Numbered from the stretch's first letter, positions 9,105 through 18,667 are shown. The stretch: 64,000 bases of DNA from Clostridium estertheticum (GCF_011065935.2 NZ_JAAMNH020000001.1:951001-1015000), one strand, 5' to 3'. The notes: generated by a model from the letters alone, not told the origin. Translations and numbers: made by a program.

Positions 9105-9852
9105 GATTATAAAGACTGTGGATCTATGCAAAACTTATATTAGCGATAGTGAAAGCTATCATGCAATAAAAAATATTAACTTGGAGATATATGAAGGTGA
9201 TTTTACAGTTATAATGGGAAGTTCTGGCTCTGGGAAATCAACATTGTTATATCTTTTAAGTGGTCTTGATGCTATAACCTCTGGTGAGGTATGTTTTCAA
9301 GATTTAATTATTAATAAACTTAAAGAAAAATCTATGGCCAATTTTAGAAGGAAGAGCATAGGCTTTGTATTTCAAGGAATTAATTTAGTACCAAGCTTAT
9401 CTATTTTTGAAAATATAGCTATTTCAGGATATTTAGTAAATAAGGATAGAAAAAAAGTAGATGAAAGAGTAGTGGAACTTTTAGATCTCGTAGGACTTAG
9501 TGAAGAATTAAATAGAGTACCATCAAAAATATCTGGTGGCCAACAGCAAAAGGTGGCAATAGCAAGAGCACTTATAAATCAGCCAAAAGTTATTTTTGCA
9601 GATGAGCCTACCGGTGCATTAAACTCTTCTCAAGGTGAAAATATTTTAAATATATTAACAGAGTTAAATACTAAGGGACAAAGCATAGTTATGGTTACTC
9701 ATGATATAAAGGCTGCCTCTAGAGCAGATAGAGTTTTATTTATTAAAGATGGACGCATAAGTGGTGATTTGAAATTCGGTAAATTTGATGCTAAATCTAG
9801 GGAACAACGAGAAAAGGCATTATTCGATTTTCTTACAGAAAAGGGGTGGTAG
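9094..9852 (+). CDS. ABC transporter ATPase, antimicrobial-peptide type
   Basis: A 252-residue ATPase. Walker A is GSSGSGKST (42-50), the signature is ISGGQQQKVAIARAL, Walker B is VIFADEPTGALN, and the His switch is in VTHDIK. The D-loop reads ALN rather than the usual NLD. The C-terminal tail rich in charged residues and ending EKGW is shared with the ATPase at 62716-63477, so the two are close relatives. The permease gene begins one base after its stop codon. The pair is probably an export or target-protection transporter governed by the upstream two-component genes. Confidence 0.93.
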   Translation: MKNMIIKTVDLCKTYISDSESYHAIKNINLEIYEGDFTVIMGSSGSGKSTLLYLLSGLDAITSGEVCFQDLIINKLKEKSMANFRRKSIGFVFQGINLVPSLSIFENIAISGYLVNKDRKKVDERVVELLDLVGLSEELNRVPSKISGGQQQKVAIARALINQPKVIFADEPTGALNSSQGENILNILTELNTKGQSIVMVTHDIKAASRADRVLFIKDGRISGDLKFGKFDAKSREQREKALFDFLTEKGW

Positions 9853-9853
9853 T

Positions 9854-12220
9854 ATGAGAAGTATATGTATTATCACCCTAAATAATATAAAAAAAAGAAA
9901 ACTTCAAAGCTTCTTAATTACTTTAATAATAATGGTAAGCTGTGTAATGTTTTTTATATCTTTAGGTATACTTACAAAATCTAATCAACCTTTTATAGTG
10001 ATGCAACAAAAACTAAATGCCTCTCAGGATATAATTGGATATAAAGAAAGCTTTTATGATATAAATAAGTTGAAAACTTGGTGGGAAAATAATGAAGGCG
10101 TTAAAAGTGTTCAAACTTATAAAGGTTATAATTATAGTGGAAAAGCAAGTTATAATAAAAGTCCTTTTAGATATGAAGTAAGTTTTACAGAAAGAGAAGA
10201 GTGTTTAGTACAAGATAAGCTTTTAATAGTAGAAGGAGATAAGAAGGAAACACCTGGTGCTGGAGAAGTATGGGTGCCAACAGGTATAGCCTACCAAGAA
10301 AATATAAAAATAGGCGGTATATTAAAAGTAAATGTTAATAAAAAAGATATAAATTTAAAAGTTAGTGCTATTGTAGTAGATCCACAATTTAGCACCGCTA
10401 TGATTAATCCAACAAGGATGTGGATTAAAAGTGGAGAAGTGGATAAGATTTTCAATGATGTGGATAATAATATAATTTCCATAGGTGTTATATATAAGGA
10501 TTATAGTAAATCAGAGAAAATATGGAGTGATTTTTTAAATAGTCAAAATGAAAAATTTAAGGGTGGGATACTTCAATATAGTTTTATTGATTTTATTTAT
10601 ACCTTTCTATCTAAGTTAATAGCTTCAATACTGATGGTATTATCTATAATAGTATTATCAATAACTATGTTAGTAATAAGTTTTACTATAAAAAATGCTA
10701 TATTTTCTGATTATAAAACTATTGGAGTGTTAAAAGCACAAGGTTTATCTAATACGAATATAAAAACAATATATACTGGACAGTTTTTTATTTTATCAGT
10801 AATAGCAGTGGTGCCAAGCCTAATATTAGGCAAAATATTAATAAATGCCATACTCTATTCCTTTATAAGAGTAGTGGGTATAGTAAATATTAATGAAAGT
10901 ATGATTACAGAAATAATGATAACTATTCTTTTTATAGTAGGCACCGTAACAATAACTTCTTATATAACTGCTGGAAGGGCAGCAAAAATTAAACCAGCGG
11001 AAGCAATAAGAAATGGTTCCCCAGCAAAGAATTATAAGAAAAATCCTAAAATGAATATTATGTATTTAAAAGCATTGCCATTATCTTTAATTTTAGCTAT
11101 AAAACAAATTGTTACTAATAAGAAGCAATCAGTATTTATATTTATTACTTTGGTAGTTACAGTTTTTATGATAACTTTTACTGTAAATATAAGACATTCA
11201 CTTATTAAACTAAGTGATAATTTAGCATATTGGGGATTTGATGGTAGTGAGTATCAAGTGGTAAGAAGTGCCACCAAAGGTTCTACAAATCATGAGGAAT
11301 TATTTAATGCACTAAAAAGCGATAAAAGAATAAAAGCTGTAGTTCCTTACTACTATATTGAAGGTTCTTATACAGAGGCTATAGATAGTGGAGGTATACC
11401 AGCTAAACAAATAGGCGGATTTGGTTATGAGGGAGATATGGATAGCATAGGGCTGTTAAACATTAGTGGTAAAAGTCCTAAAGAAAAAAATGAGGTATCC
11501 ATAGCTATAAATACTAGTAGAAGGCTTAAAAAAACTGTAGGAGATTATATTGATATGACTATAGCAGGAAAAAGAAAGACCTTTTTAATTACAGGAGTTT
11601 ATCAAGCTATGATTAATGAGGCAGAAGGTTATAGGGCACAAAAGGCTGCAATTATAGAATTGGATCCAACCTTCGACACTAAGGTTTATTCAGTGGTATT
11701 TAAAGAGAAGGCTGACAATAGTGAATTTATAAAAGAATTTACTAATAAATATGATGATATAAGCATTGAAAAAACTAAAGACCGTAATGGGAAAATATTC
11801 AATGATATCGGCAAAAACATTAGTGTACCAATACTCATGGTAGGTGTAATTTTTATAATAATTAGCTTTATAAATATTTTCAATATTGTATTAATAAATG
11901 TATACGAGGAAAGAAAAAACTATGGTATATATAAAGCCTTAGGCTTTACAATAAAACAAATAAGACTATCTATAATAAATAGAATAATGGCATTAACAGC
12001 GCTGGCAACTTTTATAGGCATAATTTTAGGCTTTACTATAGGACCTAAAATGATAGAACTAGCTTTATCAAAACAAGGGTTAGTAGAGTTTCCATTTTTA
12101 ATTACTACAAAAGACACTGTTTTTGGTATTCTATTGTTTATTATAATAGTATTTGCTGCGGTATGGGTTCCTACTAGTAAATTGTTAGGTATAAATCTTA
12201 GAGAGCTTATAGAAGAGTAG
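9854..12220 (+). CDS. Large FtsX-type ABC permease
   Basis: A 788-residue protein with two FtsX repeats: an N-terminal segment (about 15-37), an outer domain, three segments ending near residue 380, a fourth segment near 430, a second outer domain, and three C-terminal segments. I start at the ATG following GGGGTGG at the end of the ATPase gene; an in-frame codon 69 bases upstream lies within the ATPase gene. Conserved FtsX text such as KTIGVLKAQG and KNYGIYKALGFT is present in both halves. It should dimerise with the upstream ATPase. The substrate is unknown; antimicrobial peptides are the usual context. Confidence 0.9.
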   Translation: MRSICIITLNNIKKRKLQSFLITLIIMVSCVMFFISLGILTKSNQPFIVMQQKLNASQDIIGYKESFYDINKLKTWWENNEGVKSVQTYKGYNYSGKASYNKSPFRYEVSFTEREECLVQDKLLIVEGDKKETPGAGEVWVPTGIAYQENIKIGGILKVNVNKKDINLKVSAIVVDPQFSTAMINPTRMWIKSGEVDKIFNDVDNNIISIGVIYKDYSKSEKIWSDFLNSQNEKFKGGILQYSFIDFIYTFLSKLIASILMVLSIIVLSITMLVISFTIKNAIFSDYKTIGVLKAQGLSNTNIKTIYTGQFFILSVIAVVPSLILGKILINAILYSFIRVVGIVNINESMITEIMITILFIVGTVTITSYITAGRAAKIKPAEAIRNGSPAKNYKKNPKMNIMYLKALPLSLILAIKQIVTNKKQSVFIFITLVVTVFMITFTVNIRHSLIKLSDNLAYWGFDGSEYQVVRSATKGSTNHEELFNALKSDKRIKAVVPYYYIEGSYTEAIDSGGIPAKQIGGFGYEGDMDSIGLLNISGKSPKEKNEVSIAINTSRRLKKTVGDYIDMTIAGKRKTFLITGVYQAMINEAEGYRAQKAAIIELDPTFDTKVYSVVFKEKADNSEFIKEFTNKYDDISIEKTKDRNGKIFNDIGKNISVPILMVGVIFIIISFINIFNIVLINVYEERKNYGIYKALGFTIKQIRLSIINRIMALTALATFIGIILGFTIGPKMIELALSKQGLVEFPFLITTKDTVFGILLFIIIVFAAVWVPTSKLLGINLRELIEE

Positions 12221-12261
12221 AGAAACAACTAAATTATAAAACTGTGAGGAGGTAGTAACTT

Positions 12262-12674
12262 TTGAAAAAGAGAATAGCGATTGTATCTTTTTCCATTTTA
12301 ATTCTATGCGTTATAATATTAATGGTAAATGTTTATAGAGAAAAAACTATTAATAGTATTATTGGCAAGACTGTTACTGATGTCACAAAAATTGAGATAA
12401 TAAAATATGAAACTATAACAGATACAATTACTGATAAACAAACTATGGAGGATATTATAAAAAATATTTGTAAAATTAAAATTAAAAGACCATTAGAACA
12501 ACCAAGTCTTATTCCATATTCAGATTATACGTATATACAATTTTATAATAATGATAAAGTAATAGTTATAATGACTTTGGATAATGGTAGAGGATATATA
12601 TAGGTCATAGTGAATACCGTTTAGTTAGTGATGGAATGACCATTGCACAATTAAAAAATTCTATTAATAAATAA
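12262..12674 (+). pseudogene. Small membrane-anchored protein gene with a frameshift near its end
   Basis: A TTG start after GAGGAGG opens a 113-residue frame with one N-terminal membrane segment (about 5-23) and a small outer domain. The frame stops in a TATATATA run at 12593-12603. The next frame continues without break as GHSEYRLVSDGMTIAQLKNS and stops at 12674. A two-base slip in the dinucleotide run explains this: removing TA restores one protein of about 136 residues. The domain resembles small secreted DUF5301-type proteins found near ABC operons, but I am not sure of that family. It is the last gene of the two-component/ABC module. Confidence 0.65.
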
Positions 12675-12970
12675 ATTGAAAGAAGTGGAGGAGTGTTAAT
12701 TATTATGATACTCCTCATGGCTTATTATATTAATGGTGATCCTATGTCCATTAGACTAGAGTTTATTTACTGTTTTTACCAAGCTTGTATTTATATAGTC
12801 CAGGGTGATATTGTAGAAGCCTTATATAATAAGGTACAGTGATTACTTTAAAGCTAAATATATCTGAATTTGGACTTTGTCTCGTTGCGAAAATTAAGTT
12901 ATGAATAATACGATGTGTTAATGGATTATTCGGTTTTAGTAGTTGTGACGCTTTATAAGAAAGATATGAA
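12675..12970. other. Intergenic region with a hairpin and a repeat resembling 20724-20764
   Basis: A 9-bp hairpin (GAGGAGT pairing with ACTCCTC, near 12690-12720) lacks a T tract. Bases 12909-12950 resemble 20724-20764, sharing GATTATTCGGTTTTA and TTGTGACG. I see no gene. Confidence 0.4.
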
Positions 12971-13147
12971 TTATTTCATCACTTTATTCTTTATTTCCTT
13001 TTGCCATGCCCATTTTTTACACTTTGGACATTTTAACCACTTATGTGGACTTATAAAGTCTTTAAGTATTGAAATGGAGAAGGTATGCCAACAGTTCTTA
13101 CAAATATATGAATGATTATGTGCATGCCATATAACAAGTGCTGGCAA
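12971..13147 (-). pseudogene. Remnant of a small membrane/zinc-ribbon protein
   Basis: The minus-strand frame encodes a hydrophobic stretch (VIQALPALVIW) followed by two cysteine pairs, CKNC and CPKC, about 25 residues apart, ending KNKVMK and a stop at 12971. This is the plan of small clostridial proteins with one membrane segment and a zinc ribbon. No ATG or ribosome site opens the frame, which runs back to a stop near 13205, so the N-terminus seems lost. A TTG at 13147 is the only possible start. Confidence 0.5.
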
Positions 13148-13290
13148 AGCTTGTATAACATTAATTGAAAATATACACCAAAGTTGGTATAATTTAAGGA
13201 TAAATGATTATACATTATTACTTAATAAAAATAGCTTGATACTAAAATATTGAGGGTAAAAATTAAAATTATTTTTAGGAGAGATTTAAT

Positions 13291-13986
13291 ATGTACAAGA
13301 TTTTCCTTGTTGAAGATGATGAAAAATTAAAGGACCATATAAAAGAATACCTTGAGAGATATGATTATGAAGTTGTTATAGTAGATGACTATAAAGAAAT
13401 AGATAATCAATTTGACAATGTAAATCCAGATTTGGTTCTTTTAGATATAAACTTGCCTTACTATGATGGCTTTTATTTTTGCCGTATTTTCAGAAAAAAA
13501 TCTAAAATTCCAATAATAATTATATCAGCTAGAATAGCGGAGACAGAGCAAATAATGGGCATTGAATTAGGTGCAGATGATTATATAGCAAAACCTCTTA
13601 GCCTTCAGCTGCTACTTGTTAAGATAAGGGCATGCTTTAGAAGAACCTCAGGAGAATATGCAGAAAATAAAAATGATATCATTAATGTAAATGGATTATT
13701 ATTAGATGAAAGCAATTTCAAAATGATTTATAAAGAGCAAGAGTTAGAGCTTAGCAAAAATGAACTTAAACTTCTAAAAGAGCTTATAGAAAACAAAGAT
13801 AAAATAGTAAAAAGAGAAGAACTACTAGAGATTCTCTGGGATGACAGCATTTTTGTAGACGATAATACATTAACTGTAAATGTAACAAGAGTTAAGAATA
13901 AACTAAAGGAAATTGGTATAGAAACTGTAATTAAAACAAAAAGAGGCATTGGATATATATTTGATTCTAATGCAGTGGGTACATAG
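13291..13986 (+). CDS. BceR-like OmpR-family response regulator
   Basis: A 231-residue regulator with acidic pocket EDD (8-10), phospho-acceptor Asp52 (LLDINLP), Ser in IISAR and Lys in YIAKPLS. The C-terminal winged helix has VKREELLEILWDD and RGIGYIF. It is preceded by TTTTTAGGAGAGAT and followed immediately by a short intramembrane-sensing kinase, an ATPase and a 10-segment permease, the classic Bce order. By analogy with Bacillus BceR it should activate the ATPase-permease operon when the transporter signals peptide antibiotic. Confidence 0.93.
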   Translation: MYKIFLVEDDEKLKDHIKEYLERYDYEVVIVDDYKEIDNQFDNVNPDLVLLDINLPYYDGFYFCRIFRKKSKIPIIIISARIAETEQIMGIELGADDYIAKPLSLQLLLVKIRACFRRTSGEYAENKNDIINVNGLLLDESNFKMIYKEQELELSKNELKLLKELIENKDKIVKREELLEILWDDSIFVDDNTLTVNVTRVKNKLKEIGIETVIKTKRGIGYIFDSNAVGT

Positions 13987-15021
13987 ATGTGCCGCATGAA
14001 AGATATAGTTGATAATTTTATTAAGGACAAGCTACTCATTACAGTTGTTTATTTTACTAATACTTTATTAATAACGTTGTTTTTCCTTCTTTATGTAGAT
14101 AAAAAAGTGGATGTGCTATATCCTATACTTCTTTCGATTTTTGTATATATGATATATATTAGCTTTGACTTTTACAGATACTATAGATTTAATGTAAACA
14201 TTAAAAGGGCAATGGAAAATGTGAATTCTGATATGGTTACAGAAACAAATGAGCATAAAACAATTAGTGAAGTTATAAATTCAATACATTCAAATTATAT
14301 AAATATTATTAATGAAATGAAGGAAGAAAATAAGGTTAACAATAAATTCTTTTCACAGTGGGTGCACAACATGAAAACCCCTGTGTCTGTCATAGAAATA
14401 ATAATTCAGAAGCTTATGTATAAAGATCAAACTGATTTAAAACTCATTGAAGAAATAAGAGAAGAAAATACTAAACTTTTAAATGGTTTAGATCAGATAC
14501 TTAATATGATGCGTTTAGAAGACTTTTCAATGGATTATGTACCAGAGACTGTGAATTTATATGATTCATTAAAAAAGGTGATTAATGAAAGAAAGAGTCA
14601 ATTCATTCATAATAACGTTTTCCCAAAAGTACTTTGCGTGTGTAACTCGGAAAAGATTTTAACGGATGCTAAATGGAATGAGGTTATGATTGGGCAAATT
14701 ATTTCAAATGCTATCAAGTATAGTAGAACCTGTAATGAGGGCAAAAAAGGAAGTAAGTATGTGTATTTTCATATTGAAAAACAAAAGAAATATATAGTTC
14801 TTACTATAAAGGATGATGGCGTAGGTATACCATATTATGATATTAATAGAGTTTTTGAAGCTTTTTTCACAGGAGAAAACGGGAGGAAATATAAACAGTC
14901 TACAGGTATAGGACTATATATATGCAAGGTTATATCAGAAAAATTAGGGCATGAAATATTAATAGAATCAGAAGAAGGAAATGGAACTGTGCTTCAAATA
15001 AAATACCTTTCAAAACTGTAA
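13987..15021 (+). CDS. BceS-like intramembrane-sensing histidine kinase
   Basis: A 344-residue kinase with two N-terminal membrane segments (about 17-35 and 40-57) joined by only a few residues and no outer sensor domain, as in BceS kinases that are switched by their transporter. The phospho-acceptor motif is FSQWVHNMKTPVSV, followed by N box ISNAIKYSR, DDGVGIP and STGIGLYICKVI. The ATG at 13987 directly follows the regulator's stop codon; an in-frame ATG at 13996 is an alternative. The 104 bases to the ATPase gene probably hold an inducible promoter. Confidence 0.92.
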   Translation: MCRMKDIVDNFIKDKLLITVVYFTNTLLITLFFLLYVDKKVDVLYPILLSIFVYMIYISFDFYRYYRFNVNIKRAMENVNSDMVTETNEHKTISEVINSIHSNYINIINEMKEENKVNNKFFSQWVHNMKTPVSVIEIIIQKLMYKDQTDLKLIEEIREENTKLLNGLDQILNMMRLEDFSMDYVPETVNLYDSLKKVINERKSQFIHNNVFPKVLCVCNSEKILTDAKWNEVMIGQIISNAIKYSRTCNEGKKGSKYVYFHIEKQKKYIVLTIKDDGVGIPYYDINRVFEAFFTGENGRKYKQSTGIGLYICKVISEKLGHEILIESEEGNGTVLQIKYLSKL

Positions 15022-15125
15022 GGTTACGGTAATATAAATGCATTTCTCACTTTATATAAATAAAATATAATTACTATTGTAAAGAGGATTTAAAGCATCT
15101 TCAAGAAACAAGTAGGGGGAGAAAT

Positions 15126-15890
15126 ATGATAGTATTACAAACTAAACAGCTCATTAAAATCTATGGGGGTAAAAATGATGGAAGTTCTACATATGCTTTA
15201 AATGGAGTGGATATGAGAATTGAAAGTGGCGAATTTGTAGGGGTAATGGGACCTTCAGGAAGTGGTAAGACTACTCTTTTAAATATTTTAGGTGGAATAG
15301 ACAAACCTACCTCAGGCACTGTTAAAATCATGGATAAAAATATTGAAGCTTTAAGTAAGGATGAGTTAGCAATTTTTAGAAGAAAGAAATTAGGGTTTGT
15401 ATTTCAAGAATTTAATCTTATGGATAGTTTAACATTAAAGGAAAATGTAATGCTTCCAATGATATTGGATAAAAAGAAAGTAGATATTATGGAAGCGAAG
15501 ACAAAAGAAATCATGGAATTCTTTGAAATATATGATATATGTGATAAGTACCCATATAATATCTCCGGTGGTCAGCAGCAAAGGGTAGCTGCAAGCAGAG
15601 CGCTGGTAAATGAACCTGATATTATATTAGCAGATGAGCCTACAGGAAATTTAGATTCTAAATCATCAAATAATGTTATGAAATGCCTTGAGAAGATTAA
15701 TGAAGAAAGAAATAGTACTATTTTAATGGTAACTCATGATCCTTTTGCAGCAAGTTTTTGTAAAAGAATTATCTTTATCAAAGATGGAAATATAAATATG
15801 GAAATTGTGAGAAAAGGAGATAGAAAAGAATTTTTTGATAGAATACTAGACTGTCAGGCCATAGTAGGCGGTGATAGAAATGACATTTAG
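15126..15890 (+). CDS. BceA-like ABC ATPase
   Basis: A 254-residue ATPase with Walker A GPSGSGKTT (about 43-51), Q loop FVFQEFN, signature ISGGQQQRVAASRAL, Walker B IILADEPTGNLD and switch His in VTHDPF. AGTAGGGGG precedes the ATG. It overlaps the permease gene by 11 bases. In Bce systems the ATPase powers a permease that frees lipid II-cycle intermediates from bacitracin-like or lantibiotic peptides and controls the kinase. Confidence 0.95.
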   Translation: MIVLQTKQLIKIYGGKNDGSSTYALNGVDMRIESGEFVGVMGPSGSGKTTLLNILGGIDKPTSGTVKIMDKNIEALSKDELAIFRRKKLGFVFQEFNLMDSLTLKENVMLPMILDKKKVDIMEAKTKEIMEFFEIYDICDKYPYNISGGQQQRVAASRALVNEPDIILADEPTGNLDSKSSNNVMKCLEKINEERNSTILMVTHDPFAASFCKRIIFIKDGNINMEIVRKGDRKEFFDRILDCQAIVGGDRNDI

Positions 15891-17868
15891 GGATGTTGCA
15901 GTAAAGAATTTTAAATTTAACTTTAGAAGGTATTTTGCATATTTTCTATGCAGTAGCTTTTCTATAATGGTTTTATTTATGTATAGCACATTACTATTTA
16001 ATAATGAGCTCGCGAAAAAACTTATAAATAATCCTATTTACGATATGATGAAGGTTGCACTTATAGTTATAGGTACATTCAGCTTTTTCTTTATAAGCTA
16101 TGCCCATTCCTCCTTTATGAAATCACGTAATAGAGAATTTGGGTTATTTTTAACCTTAGGTATGACGAAAAAGGATATAAACAAAGTTATAAAGGTTGAA
16201 AATAGTTTTATAATTTTAATATCTCTAATATTTGGGTTGATAGCTGGTACTATTTTTTCAAAATTGTTTTTTATGGTAGTTACCAAAATACTTCAATTGA
16301 AAGGAATTAATTATATTCTAAATTATAATAGCTATGCTTTAAGTATAGGTCTGTTTTTATTAATATATATAATTGTGTTGTTCTTAACTAAAATTTATAC
16401 AAATAAGATAGAGATTATAGAACTTTTAAAAAATAGTAGAAAAGCAGAAATAAATAAATTGAACCATCCCATTGTAGGATTATTAGGAATGGCTTCGGTG
16501 GTAGCTTCTTTTATATTATTGCATCTAACACTTACAGGGGTTATATTTAAAAATCAGCTTTCTATAATAACTGTATATATATTTATGTGCCTTGTAGGAT
16601 TATATCTTTGCATATCACAGTTTGGAAGTTTGATTATTCATTTTTCAAGAAAGAGAAAGAGTGGATATTATAAAAACATTATTAGTATAACAGAGATAAA
16701 TCATAAGTTTAATCAATATAAGAAAGTACTTTATGTTGTATCTATATTAAGTGGTGCAGCCATATTCTTTATAGGATTAACCTTTAGTTTTTATATTAGC
16801 ACTAATGATTTTATAAAGGATCGATATCCTTATGATATTATGTATGTTGAAACTTCCATGGAGAATAAATTATCTGATGGAGAATTAAATGTGATTTTAA
16901 ATAATAAAAACACATCACTTGAGGAAAGTAAAACTGTAGATTTTGTACAAATGGAGCTTTATAAAAAAAATAATACCGGAGAATATGAACTATTTACTAG
17001 AAAAATTACAATATACTCTGAAAAAGAAGTAAATAAATTATTATTTAAAAAAATAGATGTAGAAAAAGGACATGCTATTACATCAAAGCAGAATGAAGAA
17101 GTAAATCCATGGTATGAAGAAAATGAAGTAATAAATATACAAGATTCAAAAAACCATAAGACATACAAATTTGATTTTCAAAAGGAAATATATGGTTCAT
17201 TGGTGAATTATGATGCTAACTCAAGATATGACACTATATTTGGAATAATACTTGATGATGATGATTATAACAATCTTTTAAAAGATAACGAAATATGTAA
17301 ATTTCATTTGCTTAATTTTAAGGATTGGAAGAACACAGAAAATATTTGTACCAGCCTTATGAGCAAGTTGAAAAAATCTAATGGCGTCTCAGAAGGGGAC
17401 AACTTGTGGAAACCAAATAGCACAGGGGAATTTAAAGATTTAGAGCCACTTAAGCCAGTATCAAAACTTATGATGTATGAGAGAGCTCTTGAACAATATG
17501 GATTTTATCTTTTTGTAATGTGCTTTATTGGAAGTTTATTTTTCCTGTCAAGTGGAGTAGTATTATATTTTAAGATTTATACAGATCTAGAGGATACAAA
17601 AATAAGATATAAAAAACTTTTCAAAATAGGCATTACAGATTCTGAGATGAAAAAGGTAATATCGAAGGAATTAAAGCCGATTTTCTTCCTACCTGTTATA
17701 CTAGGAAGTTCACTAGGTATTGGATATATTGCAGTACTATTTGTGAATTTTGCCTTATATAAAAAACTATTAGTAGATTCAATGATAGTTGTACTACTTT
17801 ATCTTTTGCTTCAGACTATATTCTATTTCATTACGAGAAAAAAATATTTCAGTGAAGTTATAGATTGA
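15880..17868 (+). CDS. BceB-like ABC permease
   Basis: A 662-residue permease with ten predicted membrane segments and one large outer loop between segments 7 and 8 (roughly residues 310-535), the hallmark of BceB. This loop binds peptide antibiotics or their lipid complex. I start at the ATG at 15880 (GGCGGTGA upstream); an in-frame GTG lies 9 bases earlier. FtsX-type text SRNREFGLFLTLGMTKKD follows segment 2. It is the last gene of the module; the duplicated control region and a bidirectional terminator follow. Confidence 0.94.
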   Translation: MTFRDVAVKNFKFNFRRYFAYFLCSSFSIMVLFMYSTLLFNNELAKKLINNPIYDMMKVALIVIGTFSFFFISYAHSSFMKSRNREFGLFLTLGMTKKDINKVIKVENSFIILISLIFGLIAGTIFSKLFFMVVTKILQLKGINYILNYNSYALSIGLFLLIYIIVLFLTKIYTNKIEIIELLKNSRKAEINKLNHPIVGLLGMASVVASFILLHLTLTGVIFKNQLSIITVYIFMCLVGLYLCISQFGSLIIHFSRKRKSGYYKNIISITEINHKFNQYKKVLYVVSILSGAAIFFIGLTFSFYISTNDFIKDRYPYDIMYVETSMENKLSDGELNVILNNKNTSLEESKTVDFVQMELYKKNNTGEYELFTRKITIYSEKEVNKLLFKKIDVEKGHAITSKQNEEVNPWYEENEVINIQDSKNHKTYKFDFQKEIYGSLVNYDANSRYDTIFGIILDDDDYNNLLKDNEICKFHLLNFKDWKNTENICTSLMSKLKKSNGVSEGDNLWKPNSTGEFKDLEPLKPVSKLMMYERALEQYGFYLFVMCFIGSLFFLSSGVVLYFKIYTDLEDTKIRYKKLFKIGITDSEMKKVISKELKPIFFLPVILGSSLGIGYIAVLFVNFALYKKLLVDSMIVVLLYLLLQTIFYFITRKKYFSEVID

Positions 17869-17896
17869 TAGAGATTAAAGATGTATTAAAAAAATG

Positions 17897-18029
17897 CTTA
17901 ATAAATTCTTAATAAATTCTTAATAAATAGCTGAGAATTAGCTAAGCTATGGTGTTTAATATTAAATTATAGGAAATATATAAAAAATCCTATAATTTAT
18001 TTTTAGGAGATATGGTAAAAGAAAAATAT
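17897..18029 (+). repeat. Orphan copy 2 of the ABC control region, extended by one 11-bp unit
   Basis: Bases 17909-18029 match 8984-9104 with three differences. This copy also has three tandem CTTAATAAATT-like units (17897-17929), one more than copy 1. The phased repeats (17928-17935 TAGCTGAG and 17939-17946 TAGCTAAG), the hairpin (17964-17974 with 17988-17998) and the ribosome site are all kept, but the start codon ATG is AAG. No gene follows; 20 bases on comes a terminator. It may drive a short RNA or be a recombination scar. Confidence 0.85.
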
Positions 18030-18030
18030 C

Positions 18031-18073
18031 AAATAGCCTTAAAATAAGAAAAGCTATGACCAACTAATACTGG
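18031..18073. repeat. 43-bp repeat shared with 53445-53487
   Basis: The two copies differ at one base. Here the repeat includes the left arm, the loop and the first bases of the right arm of an intact terminator. At 53445 the rest of the right arm is missing. Confidence 0.85.
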
Positions 18074-18083
18074 CATAGCTTTT
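18049..18083. terminator. Bidirectional terminator between the Bce module and lemA
   Basis: AAAAGCTATG and CCA (18049-18062, bulged A) pair with TGG and CATAGCTTTT (18071-18083), with an 8-base loop. T-rich tails exist on both strands, suiting the convergent genes on either side. Confidence 0.88.
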
Positions 18084-18124
18084 CCTGTTGATTATACAAA
18101 ACTTTATAATTACCTGAGTTCTTG

Positions 18125-18667
18125 CTAAAACTTAATCTGTGGTGTAGCTTTTTCTTCCGCGTCCACATTGAAGAAAGGTTCTTCCTTGAAATTAAACATG
18201 CTTGCCACAAGGCTTGACGGAAACATTTGTACAGAGTTATTGTAATCCATAGCTACATCGTTGTAAAATTGTCTTGCATAGCTAATTTTATCCTCTGTTT
18301 TTGATAATTCGCCCTGAAGTTCAAGAAAATTTGTATTTGCCTTAAGTTCTGGATAGGCCTCTGCTACAGCAAACAATTTTCCAAGTACCTGTGTTAACTC
18401 TCCATTAGCCTTCATCATATCATCTGGTGTATTAGAGGAAAGATAGTTAGTCCTGGCTGAGGTTACTGCTTCAAAGGTGCTACGTTCATGATTAGCATAG
18501 CCTTTTACAATTTCAACTAGGTTAGGGATAAGATCAAATCTCCTTTTTAGCTGTACATCAATTTGGCTCCATGAATTCCTCACCTTATTACGCTTGCCTA
18601 TAAGGCTATTATAAAGAGCAATCAGCATTAGTACTAGTCCGGATATTATAATTATTGGAATTAACAT
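18125..18667 (-). CDS. lemA: LemA family protein
   Basis: A 180-residue protein with one N-terminal membrane segment (about 2-22) and the conserved LemA core: NKVRNSWSQIDVQLKRRFDL, then LIPNLVEIVKGY, a long helical hairpin, and the C-terminal ARQFYNDVAMDYN and FPSSLVASMFNF. The ATG at 18667 has AAAGGAG 8 bases upstream; a GTG 9 bases earlier overlaps that site. LemA proteins are inner-face or periplasmic helical bundles of poorly known function, very often encoded beside DUF2207 proteins, as here (72 bases upstream on the same strand). Confidence 0.95.
   Translation of the reverse strand: MLIPIIIISGLVLMLIALYNSLIGKRNKVRNSWSQIDVQLKRRFDLIPNLVEIVKGYANHERSTFEAVTSARTNYLSSNTPDDMMKANGELTQVLGKLFAVAEAYPELKANTNFLELQGELSKTEDKISYARQFYNDVAMDYNNSVQMFPSSLVASMFNFKEEPFFNVDAEEKATPQIKF

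Noticed and set aside
12915..13115. 66-codon plus-strand frame
   Set aside because: It is antisense to the zinc-ribbon remnant, which has a convincing cysteine pattern; this frame has none and lacks a ribosome site.
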